Below, piece after piece: positions 51,452 through 61,290 of a stretch of 64,000 nucleotides of DNA (the first letter of the stretch is position 1; each line of letters starts with the position of its first letter). The position numbers were made by a program, and so were the translations under genes. Under the pieces are notes generated by a model. That model made no database searches. It saw nothing but the letters and a program-made list of their open reading frames with translations, and had not been told where the DNA came from. The stretch comes from Galbibacter pacificus (lineage in GTDB: Bacteria; Bacteroidota; Bacteroidia; Flavobacteriales; Flavobacteriaceae), in the NCBI RefSeq assembly GCF_029603155.1, contig NZ_JAPMUA010000004.1, positions 62,001 through 126,000 on the forward strand. The letters run 5' to 3'.

Positions 51452-51907
51452 GTGGATACATTAAGCTACAAAACAATTTCGGCAAACAAAGCTACTGTAA
51501 ACAAACAGTGGGTTTTGGTTGATGCCGATGGTCAGACGCTAGGACGTCTTTCTTCTAAGGTAGCCAAACTACTTAGAGGTAAGTACAAGCCTAATTACAC
51601 ACCGCATGTTGACTGTGGGGATAACGTAGTTATCATCAACGCAGAAAAAATCAACTTAACCGGAAATAAATGGAACACCAAAGAATATGTGCGCCATACC
51701 GGTTACCCAGGCGGTCAAAAAATAACAACAGCTACAGAACTTTTCCAAAAAGATCCTGCTCGTTTGTTAGAGAAATCTATTAAAGGGATGCTCCCTAAAA
51801 ACAAATTAGGTGCAGATTTATTCCGTAATCTAAAAGTGTACGCTGGTGCAGAGCACGCTCAAGGAGCTCAAAAACCAACTGCAATTAACTTAAACGATCT
51901 TAAATAA
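51452..51907 (+). CDS. rplM: 50S ribosomal protein L13
   Basis: Ribosomal protein L13, 151 residues, with KQWVLVDADGQTLGRLSSKVA near the N-terminus and GMLPKNKLGADLFRNLKVYAG near the C-terminus, all normal. The start is GTG at 51452, the only start that fits the N-terminus MDTLSYKTISANKATV found in relatives. Its last base is shared with the first base of rpsI, so the two are coupled. Its promoter is the best match in the window. Confidence 0.97.
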   Translation: MDTLSYKTISANKATVNKQWVLVDADGQTLGRLSSKVAKLLRGKYKPNYTPHVDCGDNVVIINAEKINLTGNKWNTKEYVRHTGYPGGQKITTATELFQKDPARLLEKSIKGMLPKNKLGADLFRNLKVYAGAEHAQGAQKPTAINLNDLK

Positions 51908-52293
51908 TGGAAGTAATTCACAAAATCGGTAGAAGAAAAACCGCCGTTGCAAGGGTGTACGTTTCTGAAGGTAAAGGAAACATCACTATCAACAAAAAAG
52001 AATTTACGCAATACTTCCCAACACCAACATTACAGTACAAAGTACAACAGCCTCTTACGTTAACAGAGAATGCTGAGAACTTTGACATTAAAGTAAATGT
52101 GTACGGTGGAGGTGTTACAGGACAGGCAGAAGCAATCCGCTTGGCTATTTCCAGGGCACTTTGCGAAGTAGATGTAGAAAACAGAGGAACCTTAAAACCA
52201 GAAGGATTGCTTACAAGAGATCCAAGAATGGTAGAACGTAAAAAATTCGGTCAGAAGAAAGCACGTAAGAAATTCCAATTCTCAAAACGTTAA
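51907..52293 (+). CDS. rpsI: 30S ribosomal protein S9
   Basis: Ribosomal protein S9, 128 residues, starting MEVIHKIGRRKTAVARVYV and ending with the basic tail KKARKKFQFSKR that reaches the P-site tRNA. The GGGVTGQAEAIRLAISRAL segment is typical. It is directly coupled to rplM in the usual L13-S9 pair. Confidence 0.98.
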   Translation: MEVIHKIGRRKTAVARVYVSEGKGNITINKKEFTQYFPTPTLQYKVQQPLTLTENAENFDIKVNVYGGGVTGQAEAIRLAISRALCEVDVENRGTLKPEGLLTRDPRMVERKKFGQKKARKKFQFSKR

Positions 52294-52453
52294 TTTCAAT
52301 TCTGAACTACTTGTTTCAGAATCTGCAATTTTCTTAACGAAATTATTTTTTGAAACAACTTTGAATTTTCAATTATTGAAAGGTGCTGAAATAAATTCAG
52401 CAAAAAATTAACATGTCGTTGCTTCATTTCGCTTAAAAGAAAAGAAGATTGGT

Positions 52454-52511
52454 TTAGCATCCAAATGGTAAAGGCAATCGAGAAACCGTGACCACTTTAT
52501 CATTGCTAAAT
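52454..52511 (+). promoter_or_regulatory. Long stem in the rpsB leader
   Basis: TTTAGCA (52454-52460) pairs with TGCTAAA (52505-52511), and ATGGTAAAG (52466-52474) with CTTTATCAT (52496-52504, one G-U), around a 21-nt loop, with five unpaired bases on the 5' side. It is 46 nt before the rpsB ATG and may bind S2 for autoregulation. An extra small TGCTGAA/TTCAGCA hairpin lies upstream at about 52383-52402. Confidence 0.5.
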
Positions 52512-52557
52512 AAACAAAACCCATTGTATGGGCAACGGAACGTAAACTATTACAAAA

Positions 52558-53355
52558 ATGGCAAATAATATAGAAGTTAAAGATTTACTGGAAGCAGGTG
52601 TACACTTTGGTCACCTTACCAGAAAATGGAATCCAAACATGGCTCCTTACATTTACATGGAGCGTAACGGGATCCACGTTATCAATTTATACAAAACTGC
52701 TGCTAAAATCGAAGAGGCAAACGAAGCCCTTAAAAAAATAGCAGCATCCGGTAGAAAAATACTATTTGTAGCTACCAAGAAACAAGCAAAAGATATCGTT
52801 GCAGACAAAGCAGGCGCAGTAAACATGCCTTACATTACCGAAAGATGGCCGGGCGGTATGCTTACCAACTTTGTAACTATTCGTAAAGCCGTTAAGAAAA
52901 TGGCTTCTATCGACCGAATGAAAAAAGACGGTACTTTTGACACGCTTTCCAAAAAAGAAAAACTACAGGTAGATCGTTTAAGAGCCAAGCTTGAGAAAAA
53001 CTTAGGTTCTATTGCAGACATGACCCGCTTACCCGGAGCATTGTTTATTGTAGATACCATGCGCGAGCACATCGCCGTGAAAGAAGCACAAAAATTAAAC
53101 ATTCCAATCTTTGCGATGGTAGATACAAACTCAGACCCAAGAGAGGTTGAGTACGTAATCCCATCAAACGACGATGCTTCAAAATCCATAGAAAAAGTAC
53201 TTTCTCACATTACAGGTGCTATTGCCGATGGCCTTTCGGAAAGAAAAGCCGACAAAGCCGCTGAAAAGCAAGCTGAAGAAGAGGAAGATAAAAAAGCAGA
53301 ACAAGAGGCTAAAGAAAAAAAAGCTAAAGCCTTAGAAGCTGAAGAAAACGAATAA
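52558..53355 (+). CDS. rpsB: 30S ribosomal protein S2
   Basis: Ribosomal protein S2, 265 residues, with KDLLEAGVHFGHLTRKWNP near the start and RWPGGMLTNFVTIRKAV and NIPIFAMVDTNSDP in the middle. The last 40 residues are a charged Ala/Lys/Glu tail (KAEQEAKEKKAKALEAEE), longer than in E. coli but common in this phylum. It stands before tsf, the standard pair. It has a structured leader. Confidence 0.98.
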   Translation: MANNIEVKDLLEAGVHFGHLTRKWNPNMAPYIYMERNGIHVINLYKTAAKIEEANEALKKIAASGRKILFVATKKQAKDIVADKAGAVNMPYITERWPGGMLTNFVTIRKAVKKMASIDRMKKDGTFDTLSKKEKLQVDRLRAKLEKNLGSIADMTRLPGALFIVDTMREHIAVKEAQKLNIPIFAMVDTNSDPREVEYVIPSNDDASKSIEKVLSHITGAIADGLSERKADKAAEKQAEEEEDKKAEQEAKEKKAKALEAEENE

Positions 53356-53368
53356 ATAATAATTTCAT

Positions 53369-53428
53369 AAAGTCGTTATCCTTTTATCTTCTTTACTTTT
53401 GTACGGAAAATAAAAGGATAACGACTTT
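53369..53428. repeat. Perfect 19-bp inverted repeat between rpsB and tsf
   Basis: AAAGTCGTTATCCTTTTAT (53369-53387) and its exact complement (53410-53428), separated by 22 nt that include TACTTTTG, a -7 promoter-like motif. The ends lie 13 nt after rpsB and 23 nt before tsf. There is no T-run after the stem. Confidence 0.7.
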
Positions 53429-53451
53429 ACTAATTAAAACTGATAAATAAA

Positions 53452-54276
53452 ATGGCAAAAATTACAGCCGCTGAAGTTAATAAGCTAAGAAAAGCTACCG
53501 GTGCCGGCATGATGGATTGTAAAAATGCATTGGTTGAAGCTGAAGGCGATTTTGATACAGCAGTAGAAATACTTCGTAAAAAAGGACAAAAGGTTGCAGC
53601 AAAAAGAGCCGACAGGGAGTCTACTGAAGGTGCTGTTATCGCAAAAGTAAACGATGCCAGCTTAAAAGGCGTAATCGTTTCCTTAAACTGTGAAACCGAT
53701 TTTGTTGCTAAAAACGACTCTTTTGTAACCCTTGCAAACGACCTTGCCGAATTGGCCTTAAACTACAATTCGAAAGAAGAACTTTTGGATGCAGATTACA
53801 AAGGAATCAAAGTTTCCGATAAATTAATCGAGCAAACAGGAGTTATCGGCGAAAAAATAGAAATCGGCGATTTTAGAACATTGGAAGCTCCGTTTGTAGG
53901 ATCTTACATCCACGCAGGCAATAAGATTGCCACTTTGGTTGGTCTTTCTGCCAATGTAGAAGGTGCCGATGTTGCCGCCAAGGATGTTGCTATGCAGGCT
54001 GCTGCCATGAACCCGGTGGCCTTAGACGAATCTGGCGTAGACCAAGAAGTAATAGATAAAGAAATCGAGATTGCCAAAGATACCTTAAGAGCCGAAGGAA
54101 AACCAGAAGCTATGCTGGATAACATCGCTAAAGGTAAATTAAAGCGTTTCTTTAAAGACAACACTTTGGTAAACCAAGATTTTATTAAAGACAGCAAACA
54201 AAGTGTTGCCGGTTACGTTAAGTCTATTAACAGCGACCTTACCGTTACAGCTTTTGAGAGAGTTGCTTTAGGATAA
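53452..54276 (+). CDS. tsf: Elongation factor Ts
   Basis: EF-Ts, the nucleotide exchange factor for EF-Tu. The 274-residue chain has the UBA-like start VNKLRKATGAGMMDCKNALVEAEGD, the core VSLNCETDFVAKND, and the dimerisation/C-terminal module with QAAAMNPVALDESGV. Length is normal. It follows rpsB with a hairpin-containing gap, and a terminator lies after it. Confidence 0.98.
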   Translation: MAKITAAEVNKLRKATGAGMMDCKNALVEAEGDFDTAVEILRKKGQKVAAKRADRESTEGAVIAKVNDASLKGVIVSLNCETDFVAKNDSFVTLANDLAELALNYNSKEELLDADYKGIKVSDKLIEQTGVIGEKIEIGDFRTLEAPFVGSYIHAGNKIATLVGLSANVEGADVAAKDVAMQAAAMNPVALDESGVDQEVIDKEIEIAKDTLRAEGKPEAMLDNIAKGKLKRFFKDNTLVNQDFIKDSKQSVAGYVKSINSDLTVTAFERVALG

Positions 54277-54298
54277 GCAAACACAATATATATTAAAG

Positions 54299-54333
54299 AC
54301 CACTTTCGGATTTATTTTCGGAAGTGGTTTTTT
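54299..54333 (+). terminator. Terminator after tsf
   Basis: ACCACTT and AAGTGGT close a stem, with CGG-rich bases inside, followed by TTTTTT. It lies 23 nt after the tsf stop and so separates tsf from pyrH, at least partly. Confidence 0.75.
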
Positions 54334-54417
54334 GCATTAAAATTCCCGCTTCGCTACTTAATAATTTTGCTTATTTTTGCTTCGGAAATTATTCAGATAA
54401 TCCTTCAACAAAAAAAT

Positions 54418-55125
54418 ATGCAGTACAAAAGAATACTTCTAAAACTAAGCGGAGAAGCCCTTATGGGAGAACGCCAATATGGGATCGACCCAAAAAGGCT
54501 TAAGGAATATGCTGAAGAAATAAAATCGGTAACCGACAAAGGTGTAGAAGTAGCAATTGTTATTGGAGGCGGAAATATTTTTAGAGGCGTGGCCGGGGCC
54601 AGCAATGGCATGGACAGGGTTCAAGGCGACCATATGGGAATGCTGGCAACCGTTATCAACGGCCTTGCACTTCAATCGGCTTTAGAAGACGAAGGCATAG
54701 AAACAAGGCTTCAGTCGGCCATAAAAATCAATGAAGTTGCAGAACCCTTTATAAGAAGAAGAGCAGTAAGACATTTAGAGAAAGGCCGTGTTGTTATTTT
54801 TGGAGGAGGTACCGGAAACCCTTATTTCACAACAGATTCGGCAGCTGTGTTGCGTGCCATAGAAATAGATGCCAATGTAATTTTAAAAGGCACCCGTGTA
54901 GATGGTATTTATACTTCTGACCCAGAAAAAAACAAAGACGCCACCAAATTCGACGATATTACCTTTAAGGATGTGCTTAACAAAGGACTCAAGGTAATGG
55001 ACACAACAGCTTTTACCTTAAGCCAGGAAAACGAGTTACCCATTGTTGTTTTTGATATGAACAAATCAGGGAACCTGTTAAAAGTTGTATCGGGAGAAAA
55101 AATTGGCACAAAAGTGAATCTTTAA
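54418..55125 (+). CDS. pyrH: UMP kinase
   Basis: UMP kinase phosphorylates UMP to UDP. At 235 residues from the ATG at 54418 (MQYKRILLKLSGEALMG) it matches the usual start; 17 extra in-frame codons upstream do not look like the family and lie over promoter-like TAnnTTTG motifs. Key blocks are VIGGGNIFRGVAG, GGTGNPYFTTDSAAVLRA and GVDGIY-like TRVDGIYTSDP. It is followed by frr at 48 nt. Confidence 0.96.
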   Translation: MQYKRILLKLSGEALMGERQYGIDPKRLKEYAEEIKSVTDKGVEVAIVIGGGNIFRGVAGASNGMDRVQGDHMGMLATVINGLALQSALEDEGIETRLQSAIKINEVAEPFIRRRAVRHLEKGRVVIFGGGTGNPYFTTDSAAVLRAIEIDANVILKGTRVDGIYTSDPEKNKDATKFDDITFKDVLNKGLKVMDTTAFTLSQENELPIVVFDMNKSGNLLKVVSGEKIGTKVNL

Positions 55126-55173
55126 TTAAATTGGCATACAATTAGCTAAACTGTTTTAAAAACTATAATAGTT

Positions 55174-55728
55174 ATGAACGACGAGATTAAATTTATATTG
55201 GATACTTCCAAAGAAGCAATGGATGGTGCCTTAAAGCACCTTGAAAAAGAATTTGCAAACATACGCGCCGGCAAAGCCAGCCCGGCAATGGTTGCCAGTG
55301 TTATGGTAGATTATTACGGGTCTCCTACCCCGCTTAGCCAGGTAGCAAACGTTAATACCCCGGACGGCCGGACAATTTCCATTCAACCATGGGAAAAGTC
55401 AATGTTACAGGAAATAGAAAAGGGCATTATGGTTGCCAATCTAGGCTTTAACCCTATGAACAACGGGGAAATGATAATAATAAATGTACCGCCATTAACC
55501 GAAGAACGAAGAAAAGAACTGGTAAAACAGGCCAAGGCCGAAGCAGAAGATGCAAAAGTATCGGTAAGAAATGCAAGGCAAGACGGCAATAAAGACATAA
55601 AAAAGTTGGATGCATCAGAAGATTTAATAGCCAATGCCGAAGTTGACATGCAAGAGTTAACTGATAAATACATCAAAAAAGTAGACGATACCTTAGCTGT
55701 CAAAGAAAAAGAAATCATGACCGTTTAA
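55174..55728 (+). CDS. frr: Ribosome-recycling factor
   Basis: RRF splits post-termination ribosomes together with EF-G. It has 184 residues. Family blocks are HLEKEFANIRAGKASPAMV, TPLSQVANVNTPDGRTISIQPWEKSM and PPLTEERRKELVKQAKAEAE. The two-domain tRNA-like shape is expected. It is the last gene of the translation cluster and lies 48 nt after pyrH. Confidence 0.98.
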   Translation: MNDEIKFILDTSKEAMDGALKHLEKEFANIRAGKASPAMVASVMVDYYGSPTPLSQVANVNTPDGRTISIQPWEKSMLQEIEKGIMVANLGFNPMNNGEMIIINVPPLTEERRKELVKQAKAEAEDAKVSVRNARQDGNKDIKKLDASEDLIANAEVDMQELTDKYIKKVDDTLAVKEKEIMTV

Positions 55729-55832
55729 CGTGCTTCGTTAAACTTTCACTAAATTTTTTAAGCGGCTAAAACTAGTCGCTTTTATTTTTTGTAACATTAC
55801 ATACATTTTTAAGCAACAACTTTATTTGTAAG

Positions 55833-58346
55833 ATGAAATATCTCGCGGTCCTTATTTTTATATTTTCAGCAAAAATATGTGTTGCCCAAAAGGTCATAAT
55901 TACCGGAAACGTGAAAGACAGCGAAACACATGTACCCCTCTCTTTTGCTACCATAACTACAGAAAATGGAGACAATACCATTACCGACCGCAACGGTGAT
56001 TTTTCATTAAACGCAAACAATGGCCTTTCCAGCATAGAAATAAGCTATATTGGATACCAGTCAAAAATAATTGCTGTCGACAACCAAGAACACCTCAATA
56101 TTTTACTCGATAAAAGTATCGAAGCGTTAAACGAGGTGGTGTTGGAACAACATAACTTTGCCCAAACAATCATTAAAAATGCAATAGCAAAGAAAAAAAA
56201 CAACAATCCCGATGACGCCTTAAACACATATAGCTTTAACAGTTACAGCAAACTTATCATTACAGCAAACCCAGATTCCATAAATGGTGCCATCGATTCC
56301 ATTTTTAAGGTTAAAAGAAAAGGCTTAAAGTTTAAAAAGGTAGATTCTACCAGTTACGAGCTAAAAAGACAATTACGTAAATCGCATCTGTACATTACTG
56401 AAAAAGTTTCAAATTTTGCTTATTCCAAGGAAAAAGAAAAACGGGAAACTATTCTAGGAACAAAAATGGCAGGCTTTAAAAAGCCCATTTACGAAATTCT
56501 CACCTTAGAGATGCAATCGTTTTCTTTTTACAAAGACAGATATAAGGTCTTTGGTACCGAATTTATTAGCCCCCTTGGCAGTAAAGCGCTTTCAACCTAT
56601 AATTACATGTTGATAGACACCATAGCCGAGCAAAATAGAAAAGGGTATATGGTACATTATTTTCCCAAAAAAAATAAAGAGCAAATAGCTCTGGAAGGGG
56701 TACTTTATATTGATACAAAAAGTTTTGCCGTACAAAAAATAATTTCCCAACTAAATGCTACCATTGACGTACAAGCAGTTCAAGATTACAAATACTTCCC
56801 CGAAAACGACATTTGGTTTCCAACCAGCAATAAATTAATAGTTGGAAAAGGGCAAAACGACAATGTAGTTACCTTATTTGGAAAACTTAGAATTGCAACA
56901 AGCAGCAAAATGGAAGATTCAACTTTTGTTGGAACAAATCCTGACGATATTACAAAACACATTTATCTTACTTCTGAAATAAACAATTTTGATATTGCCT
57001 TAAACAAACCCGTTACCATAGAACGCCGTGGTACCGCCATAGAATTGCTGGATGCCGCACCAAAAAGGGATGAAGAGTTTTGGAACCAATACCGCAAGGC
57101 TCCCATTACACAAAAAGAAGAAGAAACCTATAAAGCCGTAGACAGCCTTGTGGATGCCAGAAATTTTGAAAAAAAGATTTCATTCATAAGAAAAGTAATG
57201 GTAGGTTATGTAAGCACAAAATATATCGATTTTGATTATAAATCCCTTTTAAAGTTTAACAGGTACGAAGGTTTTAGAATTGGTATGAGCGCCGTTACCA
57301 ACAATACCTTCTCCAGAAAATACAAACTTCATGCATACGGGGCCTATGGAACGAAGGATAAGGATTTTAAATACGGTTTTGGGGCAGAAAGCAGGCTCGA
57401 TAAATATGACGACACCCGTATTGGAATTAACTACAAAGACGATCTGGTAGAAACGGGAAGCCTAACTTTTATTACTGACGGAAGGGCTTTTTACCTTTTC
57501 GAACCCCGGTTGTTCAACTTGAGTCAGTTTCAAAAAGTAAAAGATATAAGCACATATCTTACCCATGATTTCACGCCAAAATTAAGCTCAAAATTCCAGT
57601 TATCGCATCAGGACGTAAAACCAACTTACGATTATACCTACACAAACGACGGCAAGACATACACCACATACCAATCAAGTTTTATAACGGCTTCGTTTCA
57701 ATGGAATCCCTTTAATAAGTACATGCAAACAAACGAGGGAAAAGTTATTATAGACAACAAATATCCTCAGTTTACCATTCAGGCATCGCAAGCACTTAGA
57801 AATATTTTTGACAGCGATTTAAGTTTTTCCAAAATAGCATTAAGGGCAAGACATGAAATACAGCCACTTAACAAAGGCAAAACAACGTTTCTTTTTATAG
57901 GCGGGATAAGTTTTGGCGATTTGCCCATTATGGAATTGTACAATGCATCTCCCAACCAGCCCGATGGAGAAAAAATAATGAACAGGTTTTCGGTGGCCGG
58001 AAGGGATAGCTTTGAAACCATGTATTTCAATGAATTTTTTTCTGACAGGTATGCCATTTTGCAGGCCAAACATTTTTTTAAACGCTTTAACATTACCCAA
58101 AAATTTAGGCCCGAGCTCGTTTTAATTTCACGGTTTGCAATTGGAAACGTATCAGAAAAACAACAGCATGAGGGAATTGAGTTTAGCTCCCTTGAAAATG
58201 GATATCTAGAAAGCGGGCTGGAAATAAACAAAATACTCAAAGGCTTCGGACTTAATTTTATGTACCGGTATGGAGCGTATCATTTACCTAATTTTGAAGA
58301 CAATGTCTCCTTTAAGTTTACGTACTATTTTAGTTTAGGATTCTAG
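55833..58346 (+). CDS. DUF5686 outer-membrane protein with carboxypeptidase-like N-domain
   Basis: An 837-residue exported protein. The signal peptide ends at CVAQ. Residues 20-100 form a CarboxypepD_reg-like beta-sandwich (VIITGNVKDSETHVPLSFATI) and the rest is DUF5686, which ends in a beta-barrel with aromatic-rich C-terminal strand (FKFTYYFSLGF). It has no TonB plug, so it is not a classical receptor. DUF5686 proteins are common in Bacteroidota and their function is unknown. The next gene follows at 45 nt but has its own promoter-like element. Confidence 0.9.
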   Translation: MKYLAVLIFIFSAKICVAQKVIITGNVKDSETHVPLSFATITTENGDNTITDRNGDFSLNANNGLSSIEISYIGYQSKIIAVDNQEHLNILLDKSIEALNEVVLEQHNFAQTIIKNAIAKKKNNNPDDALNTYSFNSYSKLIITANPDSINGAIDSIFKVKRKGLKFKKVDSTSYELKRQLRKSHLYITEKVSNFAYSKEKEKRETILGTKMAGFKKPIYEILTLEMQSFSFYKDRYKVFGTEFISPLGSKALSTYNYMLIDTIAEQNRKGYMVHYFPKKNKEQIALEGVLYIDTKSFAVQKIISQLNATIDVQAVQDYKYFPENDIWFPTSNKLIVGKGQNDNVVTLFGKLRIATSSKMEDSTFVGTNPDDITKHIYLTSEINNFDIALNKPVTIERRGTAIELLDAAPKRDEEFWNQYRKAPITQKEEETYKAVDSLVDARNFEKKISFIRKVMVGYVSTKYIDFDYKSLLKFNRYEGFRIGMSAVTNNTFSRKYKLHAYGAYGTKDKDFKYGFGAESRLDKYDDTRIGINYKDDLVETGSLTFITDGRAFYLFEPRLFNLSQFQKVKDISTYLTHDFTPKLSSKFQLSHQDVKPTYDYTYTNDGKTYTTYQSSFITASFQWNPFNKYMQTNEGKVIIDNKYPQFTIQASQALRNIFDSDLSFSKIALRARHEIQPLNKGKTTFLFIGGISFGDLPIMELYNASPNQPDGEKIMNRFSVAGRDSFETMYFNEFFSDRYAILQAKHFFKRFNITQKFRPELVLISRFAIGNVSEKQQHEGIEFSSLENGYLESGLEINKILKGFGLNFMYRYGAYHLPNFEDNVSFKFTYYFSLGF

Positions 58347-58366
58347 GCACATTCGCATAGGTTTTC

Positions 58367-58374
58367 TACCTTTG
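58367..58374 (+). promoter_or_regulatory. -7 promoter element for the MMPL transporter gene
   Basis: TACCTTTG matches TAnnTTTG, 17 nt before the ATG at 58392. No TTTG at -33. Confidence 0.4.
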
Positions 58375-58391
58375 CACGGAAATTTATTTAA

Positions 58392-60791
58392 ATGAAAAAC
58401 AAGATCGGCAAAGGCTTTTGGAAGAAAACCGCTAGAATCATTCTACGCAATCGCATATTAATTCTAATAATGCTGCTTGGAGTTACGGTTTTTCTTGCCA
58501 TGCAATGGAAAAATATGCGTTTTACCTTTACCGAGGCCAATTTATTGCCCGATCATCACCCCATTAATATTGAATACAATAAGTTCCTTAAAACTTTTGG
58601 CGAAGAAGGCAACCTTATTGTTATTGCCATTAAGGATCCTAATTTATTTACCCCCGACAATTTTAATGCCTGGAACAAGCTTAGTAAACAACTACAGGCA
58701 AAACCAGAGGTAAGCCTTGTGGTATCTACCGATAATTTGCAAAAAATTGTCAAAAATGAAGCAACGCACAAGTTTGAGCTCACCCCCCTTATTAATAAAG
58801 GTAAATTAAAAACAAAGGCAGAAGTAGATAGCATTAAAGACGAAATATTTTTAAAGCTTCCCTTTTACCAAAGTTTATTGTACAACAAAGAGACCCATAC
58901 CATTAGAAGCGCCATTTATCTTGACAAGGAAATTGTTAATACCAGCGTAAGGAAAGATTTTGTTTTAAACGATTTTATTCCACTTATAAACGATTTTGAA
59001 GCAAAAACAGGGCTCGATGTCAGGGTTTCCGGAATGCCTTATATACGAACGTTAAATTCTCAAAGCATTATTGACGAAATAAGCATGTTTATTGGGGCAG
59101 CCCTTGGCGTAACTTCATTGATATTCTTTTTCTTCTTTAGGTCGTTCAGGGCAACATTTATTTCAATGATCGTTGTTATTATTGGCGTTATGTGGGCGTT
59201 CGGCATTCTTGGTTTGCTTCATTACGAAATAACCGTACTAACAGCATTAATTCCACCGTTGATTATTGTAATTGGTATCCCCAATTGTATTTTTCTTATC
59301 AATAAATATCAACAGGAAGTACAAAAACATGGCAATCAGGCAAAATCATTGCAACGCGTTATATCAAATGTTGGAAACGCCACTTTAATGACCAACATAA
59401 CAACCGCGGCAGGTTTTGCAACTTTTATAATTACAGAAAGTAAACTATTAAAGGAATTTGGTATTGTTGCCTCTATAAACATTTTTGCAATTTTTGTACT
59501 GTCTTTATTAATAATCCCAACTATATACAGTTTCATGCCTTTGCCAAAAACAAAGCACCTTAAACATTTAAATAAAAAATGGATCGGGACATTTGTCGGT
59601 TGGATGGAAAACACGGTAAGAAACCACAGAATAGCGGTTTTTATAGTTGCCTTATTTGCCATGATTGGAAGTATTATAGGAATTTACCAAATAAGGATAT
59701 CGGGAAGCCTCATAGAAGACATGCCCAAAAGCGCCGCCTTTTTTGATGATATCCGTTTTTTTGAAAAAGAATTTGATGGGATATTGCCAGTTGAAATTAT
59801 GGTTGACACCAAAAGAAAAAACGGCGTAATGAAGCTCTCGACCCTTCGCAGAATGGAAGAACTTGAAGAGCTAATTAAAGAAATTCCAGAACTTTCAGAC
59901 CCCATTTCAATTACAAACCTGGTTAAATACTCCAAACAGGCATATTACAATGGGAACCCTAATTATTATCAACTGCCCAACAATCAAGAAAATACCTTTA
60001 TCCTTTCCTATGCCAAAGGGTCTGCAAATAATTCTGATTTACTTAAAAGTTTTGTAGATTCTACCGGGCAAATAGCGCGCATAACTACTTTCATGAAAGA
60101 TATAGGCACTGATAAAATGGAAGGGATTGAAAGCGACTTGTGGAAGAAGATAAATAAAGAACTCCCGCCCGGCCGTTACAATGTAACCCTAACGGGGAAA
60201 GCCTTGGTTTTTATGAAAGGAACCAAATATTTGGTAAAAAACCTGGTGATGTCCCTAGCATTGGCCATATTTTTAATATCACTGTTTATGGCATATATGT
60301 TCCGGTCTTTTAAAATGATTGTAGTCTCATTGATTCCAAATATTCTTCCACTGATTATTACTGCGGGAATGATGGGCTTTTTAGGCATCCCCATTAAACC
60401 TTCCACAATTTTGGTTTTCAGCGTGGCTTTCGGGATTTCTGTTGACGACACCATACATTTTCTTGCAAAATACAGACAAGAACTTACTAAAAATCATTGG
60501 CACATACGTAAATCTGTATACAACTCACTAAGAGAAACCGGTGTGAGCATGTTTTATACTTCCATTGTTTTGTTCTTTGGCTTCTCTGTGTTCATGCTCA
60601 GTAGCTTTGGTGGCACCAAAGCATTAGGAGGCTTGGTATCTTTTACCTTACTAATTGCAATGCTCTCTAATTTAATTTTGTTACCGGCACTCTTATTGGC
60701 TCTAGAACGTAATATTGCTAATAAAAAAGTATTGAAAAAGCCAAATATAGATGTCCTTCCAAAAAGTGGGAAAGAACAAGAAACCCTATAA
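58392..60791 (+). CDS. MMPL/RND-family membrane transporter
   Basis: A 799-residue RND-superfamily protein of the MMPL/HAE-3 type. Twelve helices fall as 1 + 5 and 1 + 5 around two periplasmic porter-like domains (about 50-215 and 430-615). The second half carries FGISVDDTIHFLAKYRQEL with the paired Asp of the proton pathway in helix 10. The first half lacks an equal Asp pair in its fourth helix. No membrane-fusion or outer-membrane partner is adjacent. Such proteins often move lipids or hydrophobic compounds to the outer membrane; the substrate is not known. Confidence 0.9.
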   Translation: MKNKIGKGFWKKTARIILRNRILILIMLLGVTVFLAMQWKNMRFTFTEANLLPDHHPINIEYNKFLKTFGEEGNLIVIAIKDPNLFTPDNFNAWNKLSKQLQAKPEVSLVVSTDNLQKIVKNEATHKFELTPLINKGKLKTKAEVDSIKDEIFLKLPFYQSLLYNKETHTIRSAIYLDKEIVNTSVRKDFVLNDFIPLINDFEAKTGLDVRVSGMPYIRTLNSQSIIDEISMFIGAALGVTSLIFFFFFRSFRATFISMIVVIIGVMWAFGILGLLHYEITVLTALIPPLIIVIGIPNCIFLINKYQQEVQKHGNQAKSLQRVISNVGNATLMTNITTAAGFATFIITESKLLKEFGIVASINIFAIFVLSLLIIPTIYSFMPLPKTKHLKHLNKKWIGTFVGWMENTVRNHRIAVFIVALFAMIGSIIGIYQIRISGSLIEDMPKSAAFFDDIRFFEKEFDGILPVEIMVDTKRKNGVMKLSTLRRMEELEELIKEIPELSDPISITNLVKYSKQAYYNGNPNYYQLPNNQENTFILSYAKGSANNSDLLKSFVDSTGQIARITTFMKDIGTDKMEGIESDLWKKINKELPPGRYNVTLTGKALVFMKGTKYLVKNLVMSLALAIFLISLFMAYMFRSFKMIVVSLIPNILPLIITAGMMGFLGIPIKPSTILVFSVAFGISVDDTIHFLAKYRQELTKNHWHIRKSVYNSLRETGVSMFYTSIVLFFGFSVFMLSSFGGTKALGGLVSFTLLIAMLSNLILLPALLLALERNIANKKVLKKPNIDVLPKSGKEQETL

Positions 60792-61255
60792 AAAGGATTC
60801 ATCGGGAATTTTTAAAACCTACAAAAATTAAACATCGCTTATACTAGGCCTTCTCTACATGATAGCTATTGGCCATAAAAAGCCTGCATGTATTATTTTT
60901 GAAATAAAAATCTTGGAAATAAAAAAAGTCTGCCGAAAAAACAAGTTTTTCAGACAGACTTTAAGGTTCCCCCAAACCTACATTTTTAAATATTTTTAGT
61001 TCCTATAAAGGCGAAGTTCCTATTTCTCTTACAAAGATAAGCTGTATTTTCTATATAATTACGGGTGTTTTTCCCCTTTTTTATTATCTAAAAAAAAACT
61101 TAATATTTTTTCTTATATGTTAAATGTACGAATTTTTATTTATCCTTACGTAAATTCTCACATTAAATTTATGATTTTTTTAAGTAAAACAAAAGCATCT
61201 TCTTATAATTTCATTTAAAGATTATCGACTAGTTACAAAAGTAGCTTTAAAATTT
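60792..61255. other. AT-rich gap upstream of asnS
   Basis: No gene is recognised. It holds a hairpin at 60925-60962 and the asnS promoter region at its right end. The remainder (about 60970-61230) shows no supported feature. Confidence 0.65.
60925..60962. terminator. Hairpin downstream of the MMPL gene
   Basis: AAAGTCTG pairs with CAGACTTT, with GAAAAA/TTTTTC inside. The T-run is strong on the minus strand and short on the plus strand, so it may terminate both ways. Confidence 0.5.
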
Positions 61256-61263
61256 TATCTTTG
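61256..61263 (+). promoter_or_regulatory. -7 promoter element for asnS
   Basis: TATCTTTG matches TAnnTTTG, 27 nt before the asnS ATG. Upstream at the right spacing is TTAC, a partial match to TTTG. Confidence 0.4.
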
Positions 61264-61290
61264 TGCCCTCACTTATTGAAGTTACCTATA

